A DNA stretch of 64,000 bases from Lepisosteus oculatus (Eukaryota; Chordata; Actinopteri; Semionotiformes; Lepisosteidae). The translations under genes were made by a program, and so were the position numbers. The stretch is taken from the NCBI RefSeq assembly GCF_040954835.1, contig NC_090707.1, positions 23,702,570 through 23,766,569 of the forward strand, read 5' to 3'. Positions 48,901 to 60,320 of this stretch are shown here, one piece after another. How positions within the stretch are numbered: position 1 is the stretch's first letter; each line of letters opens with the position of its first letter. The notes under the pieces were generated by a model that was given only the letters and a program-made list of their open reading frames with translations, was not told the origin of the DNA and did not search any database.

Positions 48901-51390
48901 TATAACTCAAAAATGCATATTTCACATGTAATCAAAATAATGGGTTATCACTGGAAGGGCGTTAAAGCTTTTAAATGACACCTGTATTTTGTCAAAATCA
49001 ATTGTCAAAAAAATTGTGCACCACTGTTGACATAAACCTGGAGTAGAAATTTAAACATTTAAACATTTTGTACTGAATAGACAGACAATAGTTGTTATTC
49101 TAAACCTGTGGATTACTGTTATTAATTCCTTGCATTTATATAGATCTGTTAATTCTGTAGGATTCCAAAGACCTGCTCCATCCTACCTGGGTATCACACC
49201 TTAGCAGCAATACCAGTTGTAGATCAGGTAAAGAACTGAGAAAATACTTCAACAATTAAATAAAGAGTGAAGATTAGAAATGCCAAATGAGTGGAACATA
49301 GTCCCATCACTGGAGTTGATTCACTCTTAATATGAGATTAAGAGTTAATGAAATACCCGTTTTTAAGGAATGTTTTTGAATTGAGAATTTTTAGGTTAAA
49401 ATGGACAGGATATGTTGAGATATAGGTTGTGTACGGAAGAAGTAGACCTGGTCAAAATGTGAAAAAAAGAATAAACAGTGTATGTGCTGTATGTTTTTTA
49501 TCTGCTCTGCCTTGCCTCCAAGCACTTTCCATGCCCCTAATAATCCACTTTGAAGCTGATTCAAACTGACTGTCTCTTCAGTGGGACATTAAACATTGCC
49601 TCTGTCCGTATGAACTGCACACGCGCACACACACACAGAAGCACCAATATCCCTTTCTAATTCAGAATACGCTGCATAGGGGACGCAGCAGCTTTCCACC
49701 CTCCTGCATTAACAGCCGCAGAGCTGCTGTGCTCAGGGGACTATCACTACTGCATATCAAAGCAAACACTAAAGCTAGTGAAAAACACAAGCATGAAACA
49801 AAGTCCCAGTCTCTCCGCACTCCTTCAAAATATTTTTTATATTTCTTAATTGATTGGACAAGGATACATCACCCATTTTGCAGTATGTTCAGCCCATGGT
49901 ACAGTAGATTTTTGTGTGGGAGTAATCAAATGTAAAATTTGTATAAAGGCACGGGCAGTAAATAGATGTTAATGCTCCAAATAGAAACAGTAAAAACTGC
50001 ATGAAAAAAGAGCTGACCCGAAAGATTTTCAGAAGCATTGGAGTATTAAAAACTTCAAATTCAATACATTTCAAAACATGTGTCTCTCTTTCTTTCTTGC
50101 TCAGCTCATTAAAGTGATTTCCTTTTTTGGTGATAGTGTTTACCATTCTTTTGAGTTGTCACTGTTTAGTTTTCGTAGTTAGCTTTTGAACTCACTGTTT
50201 ATGGAACTTATGTCATTATTATTGTAACCCTAACAAGAATAAAGTTTAATTAAAATTTCGGCAGATTTATGAGGTTCCCTTTCTTGCATTAAATGCAAAG
50301 TATGATAGAGCATTTATGCCATGGTTAACCATAGCCTTGTATTCATAAGCTGTGACACAGACAATGTTAATATTTCCTTTGAGCTGCTAGACACTGATCC
50401 TCAACAGAGAAAAACATTTTCTATTTATATACAGTATCTACTTTCAATAGAAATACATTTCCCATTCATACGATTATTTTCCATAATGTTTCATTGTGTA
50501 ACGATGTACTTTTAAATCTCTTACATGAATACAATAGATATACTTAACATTGGGAATTTATTTTTAATATTAAGCTGCAGAAACCAACAGTAGAGAGTAG
50601 AGAAAGATTTCCAAGCAGAGTTCTACAGGAATTATCTTGAAGTTAAACCATCTATGCTGGAAGGTAACATTTGTCATGTACATTATTCATGTACTGATTC
50701 AAAGAGACTTTTGTACATAGGCAGTATTTTAGTATGGCCTGATTGGAATCTATGTAAAGCAGTGATTTACAATTATTTAATTCATTTTTTTAATTTGCCT
50801 TTCATTTTATGTAATTTACTTTACATACCTGTATCAATGATTTGCCAAATAGCTCTCTCTTTCTACTGGTATACAGATGTTCACTAAGAATGACAAAGCT
50901 GTCCATGAAGTTGTTTAATAACGTGAATACAAAAAGATTTCAGAACAGAATTATTGAGGAGGGATATTTTACTTTTTGGAATAAAAAGAGTCACAATACT
51001 ATATTTTGTGTCCTTTCCATCAAGGCAGGACTAATTATAGGAATTTATTGATTTTTTATGAAGTTGCATGATTTTTAAAGTCTTTTACCACTAGATTACA
51101 ACATTAATCTCTCCCCAACTGTTGATGTGAATGAAACTCGAGACAAGGCAGACCTCAGACATCCCCTAGCACTGCTTTTAATAAGTATGCCACACTGATC
51201 TCCAGTTTTAATCAAAGAAGTCACCAGAACAGGAGGCTTTTTAATTAATGAAATTAATTAATCTCTAAAAACTATACAGAAATCACAAAACATAAGGTGG
51301 CTGTGGTGGATTGCATGTTTGAAGAATGTCTGTCTTATTTAATCTCTTTTTATTAAATACTTTTTAGGATTACTTTAGTTTATTGCTCTT
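45910..51390. other. Gene-free stretch with faint repeat traces
   Basis: Traces include an antisense L2-type tail near 49115-49190 (gcatttatatagatctg, ggattccaaagac) and a short CA run at 49620-49640. No exon is recognised. Confidence 0.45.
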
Positions 51391-51394
51391 AAAA

Positions 51395-51515
51395 CTGGTG
51401 TCTGGGACTGCGAAAGTAGTGACCAGAATGAACACTAATTACTATGATGGTGGTAGCATCAAGCTATGGGGATGCTTTCTCCTCATTGGGGACTGGAAAG
51501 CTTATTCTGTGACTT
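51395..51515 (+). pseudogene. Tc1-like transposase fragment
   Basis: The phrase actatgatggtggtagcatc, followed by gggatgctttctcctcattg and gggactggaaagctt, matches the middle of Tc1 transposases (YGGGSIMLWG... then a GTG/WK region). It is short and broken. Confidence 0.6.
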
Positions 51516-52440
51516 GCTAGCTAGTCAGACTAGCTAGCTAGAGCTAGTCAGAACTTTGCAGCTCCTTTAATTTAATGGAAAAAATATACATGAAATGAGA
51601 AAAGCCAGTAACTTGCTAAAAGATCAAATGGTAAGATTATTATTTTTGAGCAGGGGATCTAAAAACAGGAGGAGATCAATTTTCAAGAGGCCCCTTTAAA
51701 ACTACACCCCTCTAGTAAAGCTTACAATTAAATTTGAAGATTACAGAATTACAAAAATACTTCTTTCGACCCTCTGGATGGTCTTTGAGGAATGTTTCTC
51801 AGACATATTAATGAGAGAAGCAGCTTTACAGTGAAACACATCCTTTGTTATCATAATATTTCCTTAAAATTAAAATAATCCTTTAACAGAAATTTAAAAT
51901 CTTGCATTGGAGTTTCTTTAGCTAGTTCGGAAAATCTAGCTCCAAAAAGTGAGGGAAAGAATTATGGCAGTCTAAAGCATTGCACAGGATTAAAGGCTAG
52001 CATGAAAAATGATAATAGGGCTACAGTGCTGACTTCGTGCACTACTTACAGTAGATGTAAAATGCAAAGCAATAGTATTATAGCCCATGTATTGACGTGT
52101 TTCAAAGTAAGTAATATGGACTATGCAGTTAAAATGAAATACAGTGCTGCAGTGAATGAAAATATTATGCTATTTATCATGCAGCATTCAGAAGTCTGTA
52201 TATATTTGCATTTTAAGAGTTGATAGATGACACAGCCTTTATCCCAGGAAATGCAGAAGACGTTGTGGACAGAAAAACGGTCATACTGTACATCTTTACA
52301 ATACACTCATTTTACTAAAGTTTCAATAAGCACAATTGTGATTTTTACAAAAGGGAGATCAGAAACCGTTTGTCATTTTGATTTAAATAAAAAAATAAAA
52401 CTATGTTTCTAAATAATGGTACATACTGTACTGAGGTGTA

Positions 52441-52902
52441 AGTGTTAGTGTTAGGAAGAGGTGTTAGTGGGGCCAGCAGGGGGCGCTCACCCCGCAGTCC
52501 ATGTGGGTCCTAATGCCCCAGTATAGTGACGGGGACACTATAGTGTAAATAAGCGCCGTCCTTCGGATGAGACATAAAACCGAGGTCCTGACTCTCTGTG
52601 GTCATTAAAAATCCCAGGGCGTTTCTCGAAAAGAGTAGGGGTGTAACCCCGGCGTCCTGGCCAATTTTCCCATTGGCCCTTACCAATCATGGCCTCCTAA
52701 TAATCCCCATCTATGAATTGGCTTCATTACTCTGCTCTCCTCCCCACTGATAGCTGATGTGTGATGAGCGTTCTGGCACACTATGGCTGCCGTCGCATCA
52801 TCCAGGTGGATGCTGCACATTGGTGGTGGTGGAGGGGAGTCCCCATTACCTGTAAAGCGCTTTGAGTGGAGTGTCCAGAAAAGCACTATATAAGTGTAAG
52901 CA

Positions 52903-52950
<48 letters not shown>
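52441..52950 (+). repeat. L2-tailed retroelement 3' end with (ATT)n, long copy
   Basis: The order is ccagcagggggcgctcacc, ccgtccttcggatgagacat, aaccgaggtcctgactctct, gagtaggggtgtaacccc, the gcgctttgagtggagtgtcc block, the ctatataagtgtaagcaatt block, then an ATT repeat at about 52903-52950. The ggatgagac...ccgaggtcctgactctctg phrase is widespread in fish L2-type 3' UTRs and their SINEs. Confidence 0.78.
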
Positions 52951-52952
<2 letters not shown>

Positions 52953-52959
52953 TGTTATA

Positions 52960-55600
52960 CTATAGCTGTTCGATGTATTTCATGATGTTCATGATGAAAT
53001 AGTTAATTGCTACTATTAAGTTGCAATTAATAGCAACTCAATATTTTGAATTTTAGTAATTAAATAATGGGAAAACAGATCATACATAACCACAGCAGAT
53101 TTATTCTTGTAGAAAATACTGTTTTTACTCCCAAACACACATAATTTGTCTTGTGTGAAAACTGTATTGAGATTTCACATATTTATCCATCAAAACCTTA
53201 AAACATTTTTTTTAAATGTTAATTTTAAAGTTATGTAAATTAACTGTGTATATCCACACCAAACTGTCTGAATTAATAACAGATGTAAAAAAACATATAC
53301 TGTATATACAGTACTGTACTCTACTGTCTGAAAAAATATTGTTCAAAAGTTTGATGTTTTTGAAATGTAATATATACAGTATATACTGCACTGTATATAT
53401 TAGAATCACTTTAGGAAGTTGCAGAAAAGTAATTTTAATACAGGAACTAATAGTAAATTGTACTTATTTAAGGACAGTATAAATCAAAACACCTAAAATC
53501 TGCCTTTGCAGTAAACACCCTTTCTCATCATCAAATGACCACTGAAGTGTTCAAACAGAAAAAAGTCACGGGAATTTGATTTCATTAACATTTGACATTA
53601 GACATTTAACAGTATGGTATAAAGCGGTTTGGTAAATGACATGACATGACATTTATGCAAATACATGTTGGCTGATTAAAAACACACTTTTGGTTATCCT
53701 TAGCCCTTACATCACAACCTGCTTCAAAGATCATAAGCTTAATCGAAAGTTCTCTCCATGGAGAGAATGGAACATTATTGTGGATATTCAGTATACTGTA
53801 TTTACTTACACATTAAGCGTGACTTGCTATACAGCTGTGTACATCACGCAAAGCACCAGGACACTCTTTTCATTGTGTGCATACTGTACTTTTCATCACA
53901 CAAAAGCCAGTGCACTGAATGAACACGGTTGAGATGGCATGGTCAGATTGAAAGCAAAGTTTCGAGCTGATGTTATTAATTATTGGTTTTAGCTTAAAGG
54001 GATACCCATTATTGAAAGCATTGATGGCAACTAAAAAAGAAGGTCAGGCGAAATGTTCCATTAGCAGAGTATTGTAAGGGACATTTCTGATGTAAAAGCT
54101 TTTAGAGAGTGGGGAAACTTCAAAACATTTATTTTTATTTCTATTCTGTCTTTATTAAAGAATTTGTTCTGCCTTAAAGCTACAAGGTTTTTTTTATTTC
54201 TTAAGCACTTGTTTGGTCACTGCAAAAACCAAAGGGACTTCACACTTTTCAAAGACTGTTGGGTCTGTAGAAATGGCATACAGTATTTCATTGCATAAAT
54301 GTTGTCTTGCAATGGTAGATTCATCTTTATGGATAATGTAGGTCTTAATATTTTCATAATTGTGTAATATGTAATTTACAATATCCCAGACTATATATTT
54401 TTTATTATTTTTGTTTATTATGTCTTATTCTCTACAAACCCCAACAAGACAAATTAAATAATGTGAAATATCCATAATATAGATGAAAATAAATTTAAAT
54501 TCTGAATTTGTTGTCACAGACATGGGCATTGCAAAGATTAGGAGCTGTAGGTTAGTATTAGCAGTTGTTATGTGAGATAAAAAATTCCCATTTGTTTTAA
54601 TCCCTTGAGTATAACCCCTCCGTTGTTTACTAAAATTATTTTAGCTTTGTTAATAACATACTGTAGACATTTTGCTCTCCGAGTTATTATTCGCAACACT
54701 GTACAGAATGCCAGCGGAAATTAGCACCTTACATTTCATAGTTAATAAAATTTATTTAGGTATTTATGTATTTTATTTTTTAAAATTCTATTTAAGAATT
54801 CAGGTGACAATCATTTCAGACACTACTTAGTTTCTCAATTAAATTTGTTATATATTGGTATAAGCATTCCAAAGAGTTTGAAACATTTAAAACTTAAACT
54901 AAAACTAATTATAGACAAAATGATTGACATTAGTTGTAAATTAATTCTTGAAGGATAGTAGCAAAGTCAAGGGAAAATTGAGAAATATTAAATACTATGA
55001 TGATTAAAATGTCTTATATGTATTCTGTAATGTAATGTAAATGTATTGCATGCTCACTTCCCATTTGAAAATTCAAAGAATCTTGAGCTTTTCTAATTCC
55101 TGGATAAATCCTTTTAAATACAAAAAAACAAAAACAACAACTGTCCAACTGCCTAATAATCCCAGATCTTGTGAATTTTTAAATGGCTATGTACACTATG
55201 GTTACACAGAAAACGTAAGAGTACAACTAAAATAGACAACTGCAACATAAACAATATGTTTGGGCCTGAAGATTAAAATGAAAAGCTTTTGTAATGTTTG
55301 AAAATAAAAATGGGCGGAATTTTATCTATTGAAATTTGCTGCTTTTTACAAGTATCCTTTTGTCTAAAGAAAAATGGTTAAGCTTTTTAAAGTATAGACT
55401 GCTGTTTTTAAAAAGTTTATTTCCATTCTTTGTATCTAATTATTTGTCGTATACTGTGCAGTGCTCTCCCAGTCAAGCAATCAATGGCAGAATATTTACC
55501 ACCTACCCTGTGGTCTTTAACTGGTCAATTTCGGTTGGTAATAACAGCTAAAGTCAAATAATTGATTTAGAAAGTGCTATATTTTAATAAAAAGGCCCGC
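52960..55600. other. Gene-free stretch
   Basis: No exon or mobile element is recognised. There is a local cluster of TACTGTA/TACAGTA words at 53290-53400. Confidence 0.5.
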
Positions 55601-55834
55601 TCTTCTAACATCACTGGTCCAGGCCATCCTAGTACTTATTTCTATTACCGAAGCAGTAGCCACCCCTGTGCAATGTGACAGACACACAAATATCCCCAAA
55701 ACACAGTTCTCATTCCCATCATTAAATGCTGGAGTCTCCTTCACGCCTTTCTAGTCCAATTAGGATATCAATCCAATGAGATGAAAGAAAGCCTTCCCTC
55801 ACCCTGACCCCAACACTTTCTCTCCCTCCCATAG

Positions 55835-55973
55835 CAGGAAATCCAGTCACCTTGCTGGGGGCAATGGGTTAGTTTACTTATAGGACAGGCCCAACCAGAC
55901 TGGACCTCAGTGTGCCCATGGTGTCCCATCTTTAGTGATCCTACCTCATTGTAAGGAACCTTCCCTCTAGCTG
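55835..55973 (+). other. Candidate untranslated internal exon
   Basis: A long pyrimidine tract ending cctcccatag|cag gives a strong acceptor at 55834 (or 55837). A ctg|gtaaga donor follows at 55973/55974, bounding about 138 bp that is GC-richer than its flanks. All frames are closed early, so it could only be a UTR exon, for instance of the plus-strand gene starting at 18 kb. Confidence 0.3.
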
Positions 55974-58149
55974 GTAAGATTTCTAATTTTACTAGCTACA
56001 TTTTTTATACTTTAATTTTTTTATTGCTATGAATAATGTAGACAAAAAACAAAACAAAACATTAAAGCAACGTTCAGTTCTAATCCCAAACTGTAGAACA
56101 CGTAGAAGCCTGTGGGAAGAAAAAGAGCAGGTGAGGAGAAATGATCGATTTACCAATGTTAAATTTTGGCTTCTGTGCCAAATGACATCATTATCTTCAT
56201 ATGTTTAGTTGAGTGTGTTCAAGTTGTTTCAGATCTCATTTAAAATGGAGCAACAACGCTCTTTAACAGTTTTTGAAGAGCTTGGTGCTGTTCTGTTATT
56301 GGAATTGAACCTGCTGTGTGTGTGATGTACTCAAAACCACCTTGAGTGCTTACTCTCTTAGTTTCAGGGCCTAAAAAAGTTGCGTTCTGTTTCTGTGTGG
56401 AATGGTAAAGTTTTGCGTCTGAAGGTAGTCCTTCAAAGACAGTTTGAATTTAAAGTAGATTATTGCTGACATCATGTTTTGTCCTCTGCGTAGATTTTAG
56501 ACATTCCTTGTTATAGCAGAATCTAGAGCACATTTAATGCTCTATTTGTGCTATTTTTCCAATAGGCTTAAAGTTTTAGTGAGTGCACTGTAAATGAAAG
56601 GACTTATTACATGAATACTAGAAGACTATAAATCACTATATAGTACATATTCTTACAATATTATGTAGAATTGCCCTTCTTCTGAATTTTATTTGAACAT
56701 ATAATATTGAGCTTTGTAATTATGAAAATTGAGCAGAAGAATATTACTTCAACATATTACAGAATACAAATTAAATAATGTATAATTGCAGGTTGATTGT
56801 TGCAATAACTGGTACTTTACATGGTTAAAGAAATAGATTTTTACTTATAAACTGCAGTATTAAATGTTACAAATCATAGCTTAAATATATACTGTATATT
56901 AACCTAATATAATTTATTTGTTTACCGGAGTGTTTAACATATACTGGAAAGGTATTATTTTTACCATTAATTCTTCAAAATGTGGCATTACAGTAAATAT
57001 ATATAATTGCAACATTAATATTATTTTGTTTATTTTTTTTAATGGCTTGACAGATTTTTTTAATGGCCTTTTCTACAATGTGGCTAAACATATTTTTTTT
57101 AATTATTAATTTTTATACTACTGTATATATGTGTATGTAACAAGCATTGATAAACAAATATATTTCATTAAATAAGGCTTAATGTAACCCTGTGTCAATT
57201 AACTAAATGTGAAGTGTACTGTGGTCTTCTTGTTTTACACAAGTGGAAAATGTGTTTATTCATATGAAATTGTGTTTGAATTATGTTGCCTTTAAACCTA
57301 AGGACAAGTTGAAGCCTTGAAAAGAGTTAGAAAGACATGGAAAATACTATGTTTTATCAAACTTGATGTCTGCTCTGTCTTCTAGATTGCTAAAGTAAAG
57401 CTAACCTGAAGGATTCAGAATATTTAATTTATTTCTAACACAAACACACTGAAAACACAGCAACTTATTTGATTAAAAGTGTGATGGATTTCAATCAGTG
57501 CCATCGTGACGTAAAGTGGTTCATTCTGATTTTCTATGTCCCAAAACTGTTTTGAAAAGAAAATCCATTTTGATCACTTGTTTCACTTCACGCTGGATTT
57601 TTCCATGAATTAATAATCCTAACATGGCAACAATGAAAGGGGTAATCCCAGAAATTCTGAGATTAGTAGAGCAGTACAGCATGATGTCTGGGGTTCACTA
57701 CAGTGTCAGCAGGCTTTCCTGAGCCTTACTTTCTCCTTTTCATTAAATGGAAAAAGTGCTAGATAATATATCAAGTGAAAGTGTCAAATGAGAAATAGTT
57801 GAAGTAAAGGCTGAAACAAGGGTCTTAGTGAAATGGCAAAGCATAGTCAAGTCAATTGATGGGTAAATACTGTATCGTAGGGTCCATGCTTACATGGTAG
57901 GAACTGAAATATTTAATTATTTGAGATGCAATGATGACCCTTTGACTATGTCATCTGATGGAACCTCTGTTGTGCCAGAGCAGTGGTGCAGTCTGTCAGT
58001 CCCCCAGGGCAATCCACTATGTGCATGTGGTTCATTTTTTTAAATAATAAGAGCTGATCTAAAAATGATAAAAGCGCCAGTGTTGGAGCATCTCATCGCA
58101 GCAAAATAAGGATTTAGGGGATTTTTTTTGTCTTTGTGAGATCACGTGT

Positions 58150-58310
58150 ACTGATGCCATAGTCATATGACCACATCCCAAGACCAATGAGGTTTTACGG
58201 TTACTATCTGGGCAGAGTGAAAGAAGAGGAAAAAATACCCCTCTGTGCTTTTTTTTAATCTTTTGCAAACGTCGAAAGTGGTGACCATCTGTCCGAAGCT
58301 GCACCAAGGT
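58150..58310 (+). promoter_or_regulatory. Weak candidate promoter or UTR exon
   Basis: An E-box-like atcacgtgt just upstream (58141-58149), a CCAAT in agaccaatgag (about 58183) and a donor-like caccaag|gtaaag (about 58310) fall within 170 bp. None is strong alone. Confidence 0.2.
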
Positions 58311-58944
58311 AAAGTCTTTCAAATAAAACAAATCAGTTCTAAGGGAATATTTGTTAAGAACTGACAAAATATTTGTATTTGTTACAGTAGATACATTATA
58401 TGTATAAATCAATAGGGTTATTTGTCAATACTACTTTGATTATATTTGAAGGACCTTTAGTAGAGTTATAACTGAATAATTACGGCTTTTTTAATATGAA
58501 GGGCAATATCCCAGTATGAAATTTGGACGCTACTATTTCTGTTTTGAAAGCTAATGAATAAGCTTTATAGAACCTGCCTTATGATTTAACATGCTAAGTA
58601 TATATATATATGATATATATTTTGTGAAACCAATATAATAATCTCAAAATACATAAAATATGTAGGATTAATAATTATCACATCAGATTTAACGATAGTT
58701 CTGTGAAGACCATGAATGAACTGTTTTAGGCAATATTTGTTAGGATTTTTAAGAATTGTTGTGATTGACTGACAGAAATTGATTTACATCTAATCAGTTT
58801 TAGTTCCTGGGAAGGTGCAATAACATAATACACCTTCAGAATTGCTACACTTCTGGAAGAACTGCTTCATGTCACTCTTGGAAATATGCAGATTTTAACA
58901 GGGTTGAAATAGTTTGATATTTTCAGAGAGGTGTTTTTGTGATT

Positions 58945-58963
58945 GGTTAAAGGTTAAAGGTAA
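58945..58963 (+). promoter_or_regulatory. DR1-like nuclear receptor half-site repeat
   Basis: GGTTAAAGGTTAAAGGTAA contains AGGTTA-A-AGGTAA, two AGGTCA-like half sites one base apart, the DR1 layout bound by HNF4, RXR/PPAR or COUP-TF. It is a sequence match only. Confidence 0.3.
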
Positions 58964-60229
58964 TAAATGACAAAACATAGATTAGAAGATTGGGTTTACT
59001 TTTGCATGTGGCGTACATAATGAGCCCAGTATAGTTCTATGTAATTCTGAGTAATACTTTACTGAATGGCGTATACTGTTTCATTCTTTGAAAATCCATG
59101 TATTTTGTCTCTATTTGTGCAAGGACGATGACCTTGTTAATCCTACATTTTATGTAAGAAAGTCTCAATACACTTATTTATGAAGGTAATGATTGTTTTG
59201 TGTATAGGTGTTGCTTGTGATTCTAAAAACATACAACTATAAAAAAATAATGAAGCACTTGCTGTCCTTAATTCTACTGTCTTGTAACCTTTATTGTTTG
59301 GGTATTTCTAAATTTAATGCAATAATTACAAAATACAGAAGTTATTATTTTACAAATATGTATTTCTAAAGATATAAACAAAATTTTAATTTATGAAGTC
59401 TAAATTTGGTACTTTATGCCAACAATATTTTACAGGCGTTGCTGAAAATGAAATATTCTACCAGACCTACAACATTAAATTACAGATTTATAATTTTTGT
59501 GAGATTTGAGATCAGATTACTCAATGTACGAGCCATGATTTTGTAAAGCTCCATGTTTGAAATAATGAGTCTCCTTATGTTTAGTCATCAATAGTAACAT
59601 TTAATCCATAAACCCAGCTTTGTGGTGTGACATATGCTCAAGTGTTTTTACAAAAATTCTCAATATGAACCAAGACACAGTCATATAAGACATTAATAGC
59701 ATTTCTAAGGTATAGTTTTTTTCTGAATGTTCTATGGATGATATAATATAGGTTAAGTAATATCATGTAAACGTAAGGTTTGTTCCTCCAATACTGTTAA
59801 AATAAAGATGATTTATGGTACTTTGCTTAGATATTGTCCATATCGTTGTCTCCAACTGCCTGTAGTTGATTTCAGTTTTGTGCTGCCTATTTGGTAATAC
59901 CGTTAACAGTCAATATGCCCATTGTTCCATGGTCAGCCTCAACAAGGACTGCACTTAATTTTTCCTCATTGCATTTTTTAATCTCCATTGTACTGTAGAT
60001 TCGAACGGAAAGGCAAGAACAATTCAAATTATTTCGATAGGCAGTTTTGCCTCTGTGCCTTGTGCATACACAGTGTGAGCTATGTGCGCTTGCTTGACTG
60101 TAATTTAGTCTGAGATTTAAGTAAAGGAGACTTATTCGGGCTGACAGTTTTAGAGCCTGCTGTCAGGCTATGTAGGGATGGCACTCTGGAAAGATGCACA
60201 CTGCAACAAAAGGGTCCTCAGGAGCTGTT

Positions 60230-60320
60230 CACATATGACCGTACACGTCACGTCGGCTACAGTGAAGAGGGGCAGCTCACCCAATGGCTGTGGGAGGGAA
60301 AGTGCCAGGGTGAAGCTTTT
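60230..60320 (+). promoter_or_regulatory. Weak candidate alternative promoter
   Basis: A CRE-like cacgtcacgtcgg (about 60245-60257) is followed by a CCAAT in cacccaatggctgtggg (about 60279), in a locally GC-richer, CpG-containing patch. Function is a guess. Confidence 0.22.

Noticed and set aside
58059..58412. 117-residue minus-strand ORF
   Set aside because: It has no recognisable motif or promoter context and is of a length expected by chance in 64 kb.
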